Origin: Zeugodacus cucurbitae
Taxonomy: Eukaryota > Arthropoda > Insecta > Diptera > Tephritidae
Direction of reading: 5' to 3'
Assembly: GCF_028554725.1 (NCBI RefSeq)
Contig: NC_071670.1
Span: forward strand, 37,628,001 to 37,692,000
DNA: 64,000 nt
Positions 38,101-47,440 of this stretch are shown here, one piece after another (positions within the stretch are counted from its first letter, which is position 1; each line of letters starts with the position of its first letter). A program made the position numbers and the translations under genes. Below the pieces are notes generated by a model. The model saw nothing but the letters and a program-made list of their open reading frames with translations, made no database searches and was not told the DNA's origin.

Positions 38101-38629
38101 TCAGACAATATAGGTATTCACGCATATCTTCGTTCTGTCGTTTACGTCGGTTCCTCAATGTACGATGTACATCAATAGCTGATACGGTGGTACCAAACTC
38201 GCTCTTCAATGCTGATTTCAACGAACTCCAACTACAAATACCAGCTTGACCACGTACGAACATCTTTGCTGCTCCCTTCAGTAATTGCTTGGCGTAGATA
38301 TATTTCTGTAGCTCACTCCACTGTACTGCTTCCGCATTATCTTCGAAGTCTTGCAGCCATTGTTCAAAATTAGGCTGTCCTGAACCGCTAAATGGAGTCA
38401 TGGAATCTTCCACATCACGAAGTGTAAACATCGATCGCTCTACAATCGGTGTATTCACGCTACGTCTACTACCGGCGTCATCGGCCTCATCCTCGCTTGC
38501 ATTCAGGCCGAAGTGTTCCAGCAATCTGTCCTGCAGTACGGTTTTCCGTCCACTAGCTACTAATCCCAACCTTTCCAAGTTTTCCCTAAGTCCGTCCACA
38601 GTCAATGCTAAAATCTGTTCGCGGTCCAT
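35189..38629 (-). CDS. Gag-protease-RT-RNase H polyprotein of the LTR retrotransposon
   Basis: A 1146-residue single ORF starts at the ATG at 38629-38627. Order: a SAP-like helix-extended-helix motif (residues about 5-40); a Gag capsid region; two CCHC zinc knuckles (C259-C272 and C279-C292); an aspartic protease active site LIDTGSDL (341-348); a long hydrophilic linker with about 40-residue degenerate repeats (about 478-590); reverse transcriptase with VNGFFHVPV and YMDD (869-872); RNase H (about 1010-1135). RNase H has HTVASKFG where the family has HTDAS, so the first catalytic Asp is Val1018 (codon 35576-35578). The ORF ends shortly after the RNase H motif HVDAFSRV, and the integrase continues in another frame. 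Gag and Pol share one frame here, unlike elements with a gag-pol frameshift. Confidence 0.92.
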   Translation of the reverse strand: MDREQILALTVDGLRENLERLGLVASGRKTVLQDRLLEHFGLNASEDEADDAGSRRSVNTPIVERSMFTLRDVEDSMTPFSGSGQPNFEQWLQDFEDNAEAVQWSELQKYIYAKQLLKGAAKMFVRGQAGICSWSSLKSALKSEFGTTVSAIDVHRTLRNRRKRQNEDMREYLYCLMEIGKPINLDDHSLIEYFVDGIPDSKVNKSNLYQARSIGDLKEQIKIYERINAGKPPFQFANSFKSSSSNRITSNFNPGDRKCFRCGESSHMARDCPQGRFTCYSCGREGHKASECKTFAKVNKPERGAKGGMNTMRKISRNSNLLFKDLIFTAPNRMPQTMSALIDTGSDLCLIRNDALMMLRFDVELSNEKKYLVGIGNSELVTMGSFTMSMIIDNIPLEVKFHVANKRDLSYYVVIGNDILKQVDLIVTEKDVKFCKKGSKQIKGVQQKTGRSVCTEEVSSEACGEEVGAKGHVDVVNEPHGRCEVSKGVSKEHMMCDIMHDEKGGTEEYVRAVRELRGHSKLSKGVLKEHVMCDRRHDIPENGDTGEYVRAVSELRGHSKVSDGAIKRYGGESESEKHVEEDSGLRKHGRGSSGTMEKYSVSVRERLVAESTTNKRAQGADSMKRGEASTSLYRSADVCAVKGNSMAQDENRIDELTGEFGDIFLASDMSVASHIDLQHLSHTHAVMIDKLITEYRPAKNVKSPVEMKIVMKDEEPVYERPRRVSYVDRIWVDEQVGRWLEEGVIKPSTSEYASPIVLVPKKNGEKRICCDYRRLNAKILRDNFPMPLMDEVVECLQGAQIYTTLDLVNGFFHVPVSAESTKYTSFVTGTGQYEFLYVPFGICNSPAVFARFILAVFRDLIKDGIVIAYMDDLIIPSKDEFEGIKNLEVVLKTAAASGLRINWSKCQFLVRKVEFLGYIIKNSCIKPSEAKTYAIKQFPLPRDKKAMQRFLGLTSYFRRFIESYATIARPLSEMLKQDVRYELGDEQLTAFQQLKAALINAPVLTLYDPQAVTEVHTVASKFGYRAVLLQRNRDDQNFHPVQYMSRKTKPCEEFYHSYELEVLAIIEALKKWRVYLIGIKFRIVTDCNAFAMTMKKRDVPLRVSRWAMYLQDFDYEIQHRSGTKMRHVDAFSRVSCLLMEDSLDTG

Positions 38630-39566
38630 TGTCTTACAATGCTTTTACAAATTCAATTACAAAATCAATATCAATACAAATTAAGGAAGAACTGAAATAT
38701 TATAAATTTTAAATTTTATATACGTATTAGAAATATAAAATTCCGCAAATTCTTGAAAATTTTTACAAAATGTTACAAAATATGGTTACAAAGTTTATTA
38801 AAATTATTTTGAATAATAATATTGGAATAATGTTTGTAAAATGAAAATGAAAAATTGAATTACAAAATTTATTAAATTGAATTGAATTATAATATTAGAA
38901 AAATGAATATACAATTATATGGCCTTACTTTATTCTCCTCAACTGTACTTGTGAATTGTTTTACAGTTGTCCTCTTTTGGTTACCGCTACTGTAGTTCTT
39001 CACTTCTCTGCTACTATACCGCTACCAACGCTTTGCTGCTGCCTTCTCTGCTACGAACGCCTTGTTGCTGCTTCTCTGCTTTACACCGCTACGGACGCCG
39101 CATACGTCTGCGTTCCTGACGCTCGCCTTAATACTCTGTTTCTTTATATTCTTACCCTTTGCTGCTATGCTGCTTTACTTTATTGCTGCTTTCTGGATCT
39201 TACTTGTTGCTGACTTGATGGTCTCGTACAAAAAAAAAAAAATTACGCTGCTCATCCGCTTCTCTGCTTCTAATCACTGCATTCACCGCTACATTCCAGG
39301 CTTTTCTAATAGGCGTCCGTTATACGTCTGTATGTTTCTTAACACAGTTACTTTTGCTTTTATATGTAAATATGTTTATTTTGCAAAAGTACAGTTCTTT
39401 TCGCACGTTTTATATTTTTGATATAAAGTTAAAATTTACACATTGACGGAAACGTTTTTATTATCCAATAACTGTACGCGCACTTCACATTTGAAATATA
39501 AAAAATTGTCAATTTAAAAGTTTTTTTTTTTCCCGCGGGGCTACCATCCCACTCTGACACCATATA
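38630..39566 (-). other. 5' leader of the LTR retrotransposon
   Basis: This is untranslated sequence between the 5' LTR and the Gag ATG, about 940 bp. It contains the primer-binding site candidate next to the LTR (39546-39562), homopolymer runs at about 39229-39241 (A) and 39520-39530 (T), and a CT-rich part on the + strand (39000-39220) built of repeated GCTGCT/CTTCTCTGCT words. I see no coding sequence; the 119-residue + strand frame here is incidental. Confidence 0.7.
39546..39562 (-). other. primer-binding site candidate, tRNA-Leu-like
   Basis: In element sense it reads TGGTGTCAGAGTGGGAT, beginning TGG as complements of a tRNA CCA end do. It lies 4 bases after ACA of the extended 5' LTR end (39567). 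It resembles the complement of insect tRNA-Leu 3' ends, but with one base apparently missing compared with the form I remember. The tRNA identity is an inference. Confidence 0.55.
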
Positions 39567-39877
39567 TGTAGGATAGCCCTTCAAATAAACGCACTTGGTT
39601 CAACTTTATAATTAACACACACTTTATTTAAAGTACATAAATGATAAATGTTAAATGTTCATGTATAAACTGAATATGTGAAGTCCGTCCGTTTGACCGT
39701 CCTATATGTACAATGACTGTTTAACGACTGTGTTCTTGTCCTGTTTGTTAAGTTGGTCGTGCCCTATCAGTGCTGCCTATTGTCATAGGTCAGTGTTGCC
39801 CTTTTGTAAGTGAGGTGAGTGTGCGTACGTATTAATAGGTGTGTCCACTACGTGTTGTCCTGTCACCGCTTCCCACA
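39567..39877 (-). repeat. 5' LTR (311 bp, TGT...ACA)
   Basis: In element sense it starts TGTGGGAAG and, if extended nine bases beyond the region shared with the other LTR, ends CTATCCTACA. That gives canonical TG...CA ends and a PBS 4 bases away. The shared part is 39576-39877. The LTR presumably holds the promoter and polyadenylation functions of the element; I cannot pinpoint them. Confidence 0.85.
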
Positions 39878-40409
39878 CTTATTTGTGAGAGATATAACTC
39901 AAATCATTAGCTGATCCATATACTTCAATATAAGTTAAATAAGTGAAATATTTAAAATAAAATTATGCAAATAAATATTTATTTTATTTACCAAAATGCG
40001 TTTATGGCCAAAACAAAAGCATTCAACAATCTTTACAGGCGATTCAATTAAGGAAATCCCATTGCCGTTAAGCGCGGCACAACAAAAACAATAACAAAAT
40101 AAAAAATAAAAATATTTATATATACAAAGTAAGTACTGCAACTGCCAATAATGCAAACCCCCAATGTCACATTCCCCATACCAACCATTAGGCACGCGCA
40201 ACAAATAAGAATAAGGCAGAACAAGCAACCAGCAGAAAAAAGAAACGAAAAAGCAAAAATTAAATAAAATAAAATGAAGTAAACAAATAAATAAAGTGAG
40301 AGATTGGGACCGGATAAGCGGTGCTTTTCATAATCGAACACTTAAAGGGTTCAATAGCAAACACAGCGCAAGGCAAAGGCACGCGACAGTGGCGGCTATA
40401 ACAATAGCA

Positions 40410-40455
40410 CACAATAAAGCAGCAGCAGCAACAACAACTTCAACAACAACAAGAA
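40410..40455. repeat. CAG/CAA (opa-type) triplet run
   Basis: AAAGCAGCAGCAGCAACAAC followed by further CAA-type triplets and ACAAGAAAACC. It is a non-coding triplet tract in the 25-kb intron just right of the LTR element. Confidence 0.7.
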
Positions 40456-41194
40456 AACCGTAATACAAACAACAAAAATGTTGCGAAGGAAACTCGTGAA
40501 AAAAGTAGACGCGTGTCACACAAAAGAGTTGTGTTCGAGCCTTTTTTCCTTCTTTATTTATTTTGTTCTTGTTGTACATTACTTAATGTGGTTATATTGT
40601 TGCATCGATGAGCATGTTTGTGGGCTGACAACAGCTGCGCCAGCACCTACATATAAATAAAAGTACATTAAATACAAATTGTGCCAACAAAAGCGGCCGA
40701 TTTTTGCATATTTTCATGCGCGCTCGTGTGTGTGTCCGTCCGCATGTGAGGGAGCGATTTTTCTTCGAGCGTCATAAAATTGAAAATTTTCTGTAAATTG
40801 CAATTCAAAAAACCTCGACGCTGAAGTACCACAGCGCTGGCACTGAATGGCTATAAAATTTTATGGCTTCCTCGCTTAAGCCACTGCCATAACAAAGGCT
40901 TTCTTTGTGTTCGTATTTGTATTTATGTTTATGTGCGCACACATCATTGATATTGACGAAAACCCACTGAACTCTAGGGAAGTACGAATTTTTATGTGCT
41001 CGCACTTGTTATTGTTCTTGTTTAATAACCAAATAGGGTTTAAACAATATTTTAAGAAACGCAAATGTGGTTTTTATCCTCGAATTATGAGGCGATGACC
41101 TTTTTATATAGTGAAATATTCATAAGCTAGCCAATATTTGTATGAAATAAATTGTATAGCAAAATTTATTTAGAAATTTAAAACAAAAATTGAA

Positions 41195-42005
41195 AAGTAA
41201 GGAAAGGCTAAGTTCGTGTGCAACCGAACATTTTATACTCTCGCAATTTATGCTATATATATATATTTGTATTAAGGTACCACACAATTTAACTATATAT
41301 TCGATATAAAGTCCAATAGAAAAACGAAAATCATCATATATGGCAATTCCTGTGCCGATAAAACTCATATATCTTATAAAGTGCAGGAATCAGATGGAAT
41401 TCAAAAACGGGTTTTATAGGAAGTTGTCGTAGTTGTGAACCGATTTCATCCATTTTCCACACGTGTCATCAGGGTGTCAAGAAAATATAATATACCGAAT
41501 TTCATTGAAATCTGTCGAGTAGTTCCTGAGATATGCTTTTTGACCCATAAGTGGGCGATGTCAGCTTCTTTCTGCTATTTCTACGTCAGAAATGTTTTTC
41601 GTTAGTGAGTTAACGCACTTTTAGTAATTTTCAACCTAACCTTTGTATGAGAGGTAGGCGTGGTTAATATCCGATTTATTTCATTTTTGAACTGTATTAT
41701 TAGGTGGCTAAAAGAAACGACTGCAGAATGTTTAATTTATATAGCTTTGTTGGTTTGCGAGATATGGGCAAAAAACCTATTTGGTTCCGATTTTGCCCAT
41801 CTTCGAAAGCAACCTTCCAACAGCTTGCACAGACGGACGGACGGAAGACAGACAGACATTAGGATTTTGACTCGCCTCGTCGCCCTGATCACTTTGGTAT
41901 ATATAACCCTATATCTAACCCGTTTAGTTTTGGATGTTACAAACAACCGTTGTGTGAACAAAACTATAATACTCTCTTAGCAACTTTGTTGCGAGAGTAT
42001 AAAAA
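41195..42005 (+). mobile_element. mini-me-like element, uninterrupted copy
   Basis: The left end is AAGTAAGGAAAGGCTAAG with TTTTATACTCTCGCAATTTA at 41232-41251. The right end is a hairpin in which ATACTCTC (41969-41976) pairs with GAGAGTAT (41993-42000). The tract GGACGGACGGAAGACAGACA lies at about 41833-41856, followed by GGTATATATAACCCTATATC. About 810 bp. It shares its body with the copies at 17.5, 23-25.6 and (diverged) 53.4 kb. It has no coding capacity. Confidence 0.75.
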
Positions 42006-44807
42006 TATGTTAAGTGCTATGATATGTGTTTATAAACAGGAAATACGTGAATTTAACTAAAATATAAATGTAAATTAAAACTTTCTAAAAACCAGCAACG
42101 TAAAACTGACTATAAAAGAGTTTAATCAACTCTTAAAACGAAAATTTTTCTACCACTCCATTGCAAAAATAAAAATCCATTCTTTTCACACTTGACCTTG
42201 CGCAAACCCCATCACATCTGAAATATTGTATTGCTTTCACTTTACTTTGCATATGTTTTCCCCTGCTAATGCTCTACAGCAGATGTAGATATTTGATAGA
42301 TTTTATTAGCCTTTTATTGAAATTTATTGTTTGATTTGTGTGGGCGAGCGAACACACACACACACAAATATAATACATTGTGAGTGGAAAGCTGTTGCTA
42401 ATCTAAGCATGAGGGCATCCAATATTGAAATAAATATACATAAATAATCGCACAATAGTAGTCAGTCAATAAGAAAATTGTTGAGATAATAAAAACGAGA
42501 AGCACACAAAACAAACAATGATGAATGTGCATTGGCCACCATAACTTAGATGACTTTCAAGTACTGGGAGTTGACCTTAGTTTGATAGAACGTGGTAGCA
42601 TACAACTTTATTGAGTTCTATATGGAATTGTTAATAGTGGGTTATCGATTTAAAGAATATTTGTATTAGTTTCGTAATTTGGATATGTAGTTTAACAGTC
42701 GGATTTTACTGATGGTCTTAATGATGCGATTGAAGTGATAAACTTGTCTTATAAAAATATTTATTTTTTCTAATAATAAAATAATAAAATATATATATTT
42801 GACTAAAAACTTACTTTTTTGATCAAATTTTCGCCACATATTAGCTCTAACAAAATAGTTGTAATAAAGATAAGACAAAATAATTCGTTCATTAACCACA
42901 TATTGTTATTACAAATATGTGTGCAAAACCAAATTGCTTCATAACTTTTCGAGAAATCGTGTACACCGACTTGAAAAATTGAGTTTTGAGATAATCGCGT
43001 TTAAAGTTGTACATTCGTACTGGTTATATCTCTTAGAATATTCCTTGGATTAATTTGATATACATTGGATAATATTTTAATGATATTGCACTATTTAAGA
43101 CAAAAAAATTAAAATTTTGAAACTCTCCTAACCACTTATGTAATAAAGAGTTATGCATACATATGCATATTCTTATTATTTTCTATGGCTTCAGAGAACA
43201 CATACAAATGATTCTTGAGCAAACATATTTTATGTTTACTTTAAAAATTGCTTTTTCAAACTTTTTCCATTCGTCATTAAGACTCTGAAATATTTTATGG
43301 CTCATTTAAGCTCCAACAAAAACATAAGCATGCAGAGAAAATGGAACCCAAGACAAATAATCTAAATATATTCATGTCGAAGATGAGACTAAACTTTTCC
43401 TGATTGTCATTGTATTTAATGGCAGCAGTTATTACACAATAAATCATTATAGAAATATTAAACGTTCATAGTCCTTTTCGCAAATATATAAAAATCGTAT
43501 TAAAAATTAACACGAATTATTTTTAAACATTGCCAACACTGTTAAAATATTTTTCAATTTGAAAAATGTCGAAACTATAAGATTCAATACATAGTCGTCT
43601 CCCAACTTTATTTTTAAATATCTTATTTAAAGAAAAATCCGGAAAAATTAATGAAACGACCACAAATTTAGATATGAACAAACAGTGGATTATTTCACCA
43701 TCGCCAATTACCCTATGAAGGCCATCTTTTTTAAAACTATGTACATACATTATATATGTCTTTCCGAAATTTCCGTGTCCTATCCTGCGCCTATCTAATG
43801 CCCCGAATATTGGGGCACTAAGTCAAAAGTACGCTCATAAAAAATTAAACCAGCTATTGAAAGTATAAGCATAATTCTTTCTAAAGTTGGTCATTTCTAA
43901 AAAGAGTAAAAGAAAGCACACTTAAAACCCTTACTTTTTAGATATTTCTTCCTGTTGAACTTAATCAAGCATTCTTGATAGCTTCCGTTTTTAAGCGAAC
44001 ATAAATAAGCTCAACTTCCTTAGAGTAAATTCCTTCCATGCAATATATTACTTAGCTGCCTTACATTTTTACTTAATACACCAGAAAAAAGCAAGGATTT
44101 TCATCCACACTGTCACTATAAATAACCTACCGCCTACTTATAATGCCGCCAATAAATTTTCATAATTAAAAATTTACCTAATTAGGTCAAGCTGTCAACG
44201 ATGCCAGCGTCCCTAAAATTCTAGTCTAACCATAATCGTCTAACTGACCACATGAAACACTTATTGTGCGGCTGCTGCAGCCGCTGCACCATAAAGCGAC
44301 CAAAGATAGCCAAATACAAGCGAAAACAAGTCGAGGTCAAATTAATGTTTGCCTATTAATGGCACCTGCTGCCGCAAGCGCACGCATACACACACACGTA
44401 CACGAACACACAATTGAATTATATATGCACGTGTAATCTACGCTGACACATAATTTCATAGATATGCTTATGCCATACAACAACAATAACAACAACGGCG
44501 CGCTTGGCAGGCAAATTAAGCAGAAACTAATTTCAGCGGTTTTAAACCAAATTAACTTTATTAATAAGAACTTGCAGATGTTGGTTTTAGGTACTTCCTA
44601 CTACTGGTTAGTTCGAAATAATGGTTGAAGAGATAGTGGTAGGTTGAGAATTTTTTTGAAAATAAATAGCAGAAGTAAAAAATTTGATGATATTGAATTT
44701 TACATAGCCAAATATATTGGTATGTATATATTTTTTTAAATATATATATAATTAAAAATCGCAAACAACTTGTTCATACTCAATTTTTCCAGCATAAAAA
44801 GTATTTA

Positions 44808-45453
44808 TCTATACTAATATTATCAAGAGGAGAAGAGTATGCTTGTATTGAATAAATTCGAAAACAACTGAGCCGATTTCACCATTGGAAAGCTACATTC
44901 ACCAATAGTAACATAGGCTATATTTATTGCAAGAATCTCAACTTTCTGGAAATAGTTCCCAGGTTAGGGTATCACAACAATCCGTGTGAGAGAAACTTAA
45001 TCTGAAACTGACAATCGTCTTTCAAGTCATTCTCTTCGCATCGCAATCGTGTGTCAGAGAGTCGAGAAACAAGTGCTCTCAGTTGCTTGCTGAACAAAAT
45101 TTCAAAACCTGCCAAGTGCTCTCAGTTGCCGAGTCGAGTACGGAGCGTGTGCAGCAGCTTGAAGAACAAAATATTAGAAATATACAAGCTCGCACTAGGC
45201 CGTCGAACTCTGAGCGTTCTCAACGCATTCATAATCAGAGAGAAATACTACGGACTCAAAAGACTAGAGGTCGCAATCAAGTTTTAGCTCATTGCAAATA
45301 AAATATATTTCCTCATTTACTTTTCTAAAATGAACCCAAGCAAAAAAGGGGAAAGTACATACAAATGTTTTGGTGAGTGTATATAAGTATGTAAAAACTT
45401 ATAACTTTTGAAAGGTTTGTTTAAACAAGTGCGAAGCCGGAGCGGTCGGCTAG
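44808..45453 (+). mobile_element. short Helitron with both ends
   Basis: It starts TCTATACTAATATTATCAAG, a well-known insect Helitron 5' end, and ends CTAG at 45453. The flanking bases are A before and T after, as expected for insertion between A and T with no duplication. A GC-rich hairpin (GCCG...CGGC, 45436-45450) abuts the 3' end. Internally a 72-codon open frame (45083-45301) has an Arg/Glu/Gln-rich text (LEEQNIRNIQARTR) like the variable N-terminal part of Helitron Rep/helicase proteins, but the enzymatic domains are gone. It is an internally deleted, non-autonomous copy of about 646 bp. Confidence 0.75.
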
Positions 45454-47312
45454 TATTTTATATGAAAGCAAAGAAATTTCTACTAAAAGTTGCAATAGCG
45501 TTCGAATAACCGTTAACATATGTATTTAGTAAAGTCACTTTACATTTTTGTTCTCCTTTCTTTCAAAATTATTTGTCACTTCTTTTCATTTACCAACATC
45601 TCATTTCTGCAATATCACTCATACGCCTAGGTGTGTCCCAAAACTATTAACTCAAACCAGCCAAAATTAGTGAATATACATGGGAAAGCAAAAATCTGCT
45701 GATAGCATAATTTAACACACACTGCAAAATCATCTTTATTTATTTTATCCTTTTGTTTACTATATGCACAGTGTTTGTATTTGCTACTGAATTACATTAA
45801 TATTACTCATACGCCCCGGTGGTTGTTGCTTACAAAAAGTAACAAAATGCAGTCAAGCAGCAGAAAACCAACAAAAATTCAGTAAAAAAGAAGAAGAAAA
45901 ACAAAAAAATAATAGAAATAATAAAAAAAATACAAATTATCCACAAATAACCCTTTCATGAGATCTACAAAAATTTTCCAAAGTGATTCCTCTCCACCGT
46001 ATAGCCAAACAATATGAAAAGAATTCGCCACGTCATAACTTTAGCTATAAAATTCTACATTGAAACACATCTGCTATCCATAATGGCAGTTAATATAAAT
46101 GTTATGCTCAATTCCCAAAGCATATTTTCAATGCACAGCGGCGCAGTCACAATCAAAGCGAACGTCAGCGACCCTAACATGGCATAATCGTTGCGAAAAA
46201 AGTGCTTTTTTATATACAAAATATGTATGTGGGCATGTGAATAAATACATTTTATATGAGGACCGCATATTAATGCAGCAAATTAAAACCGAAAGGTCAT
46301 AATTTCCGCAGAGATCACTAGTAGCTCATGCGATAGTGAGGCACAAAAGAATAACAAAAAACTCAACTCTCTAAAAATATAGCTGCGGCTGACAGCACCA
46401 AAGCAAAGGCGGGTAAAAGATAAGCTGGCAAGAGTGCGTGAAAAGGCAGAAAAATACACACGCAATGTTGGAGAACAAAGAAAATCTGTGAAATGAGAAA
46501 GCAAAAATTTTCGGCTAGTCCGCCAACGGGCCGCTCAAGAGGCACACAAGAAATCGTTTAATTTGGTAAACAAAAAAAAGGATTTTCCGGATAAATTTCG
46601 TGCGTGCGTGTGTTATTTTTTCGCTTTAGTTTTATGTGTGTGTGTGTATGAGCCATTTTCTTTCATGTGATATGGTGGTCATCTGTGTGAGTGTGTGTGT
46701 ATGTGCGTAAGACATTATGGAATTGATTATAGTTACCTCTGGGAGCTAAGCTCTCAATAAACTTAAAGAGAATGCAAAGCCACACTTGAATGAGTGTTTG
46801 TAAATAAATAAGAGGAAAAAATCCGATAATCTTTAGATTGCTTATTTCAAATATAATCGTGCCTTTTGTTTATGAGTCGGTGAAATGAGTGCTTAAGTGC
46901 GCAGTGTGTGGGAGTATGAAGTGCGAATGCTTTAGATAGGCGAAAACTTGAAGTGTATACACTTGTGAGTATGTGTATAATTATGCGCATGAAGGCGAGA
47001 AAGAAAGAATATGAACTGTACAGACAATTTTTCTTAAAGGCTATGAATGTAGCTGAAAAAAATTTTATGAAATCTTAAAGGAATATTACCAAAAATTCTA
47101 CAAAAAAGTCCAGATATTTATCCACGTTCTCTTTAATCATTGTAATACTCTTTAAAGTGCACTCATTCTAAGCATATATGTTTATTCTTTCAGCCTTTTA
47201 ACAAAATATATAATTTTGTATATTAATATATCATGCTATTTACTAAAATATATCATGAGAATTCTTTTTTATTTTGTAATATGCATTTTTAATATTTTTT
47301 CATTTCTTACAG

Positions 47313-47440
47313 AACCTATAACAGAGGTAATTGGCGGCCCAGAATTACATATAAACAAGGGGTCAACCATCAACTTGACTTGTATTGTCAAATTTGCACC
47401 GGAACCGCCACCCACAGTCATTTGGTCACACAATCGAGAG
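47313..47440 (+). CDS. dpr8: dpr8-like exon: first half of Ig domain 2
   Basis: 128 bases: two bases completing a Glu codon, then 42 codons. Acceptor CTTACAG, donor GAG|GTAAGA, phase 0. It encodes the linker PITEVIGGPELHINKGST and the B-C strands of Ig2, with the first Ig2 cysteine in INLTCIV, an NLT glycosylation sequon just before it, and the core Trp in TVIWSHNRE. The GPEL...GSTINLTC wording is characteristic of the Dpr family, and APEPPPTVIWSHNRE is close to my memory of dpr8. It sits 25 kb from the preceding exon. Confidence 0.88.

Larger units (their letters stand above)
33680..39877 (-). mobile_element. Ty3/gypsy-type LTR retrotransposon, nearly complete, antisense to dpr8
   Basis: Two 302-bp direct repeats (33680-33981 and 39576-39877) are identical base for base. 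They flank Gag, protease, reverse transcriptase, RNase H and integrase coding sequence in Ty3/gypsy order (integrase last). On the minus strand the 5' LTR is at the right. A primer-binding site candidate (complement of 39546-39562, starting TGGTGTCAGAGTGGGA) lies just inside the 5' LTR and resembles a tRNA-Leu 3' end. No env-like ORF is present. The YMDD catalytic box and Leu-type PBS recall the mdg3 lineage, which is an inference. The element is recent by LTR identity but carries a frame break between RNase H and integrase, Val for a catalytic Asp in RNase H, and a clipped 3' LTR end. Confidence 0.93.
22271..47312 (+). other. 25-kb intron of the dpr8-like gene, rich in transposable elements
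   Basis: Donor GTAAGT at 22271 and acceptor TTTCTTACAG ending at 47312 define it; splicing joins G to AA to make a Glu codon. It hosts an interrupted mini-me-like element with a Helitron, a TTAA element, a mariner remnant, the antisense LTR retrotransposon, another mini-me copy and a short Helitron. Outside those, 27.1-28.6 kb and 40.3-40.9 kb are richer in CAA/CAG/CTG triplets and G+C than the rest and might hold regulatory sequence, but I see no defined sites. I see nothing codable in 42.0-44.8 or 45.5-47.3 kb. Confidence 0.8.

Noticed and set aside
33680..39877. Envelope gene in the LTR element
   Set aside because: No third ORF or space for one; the integrase frame ends within the 3' LTR.
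44266..44289. Hairpin GCGGCTG-CTG-CAGCCGC
   Set aside because: A neat stem, but a natural result of CTG/CAG-rich triplet sequence common in fly introns; no further support.
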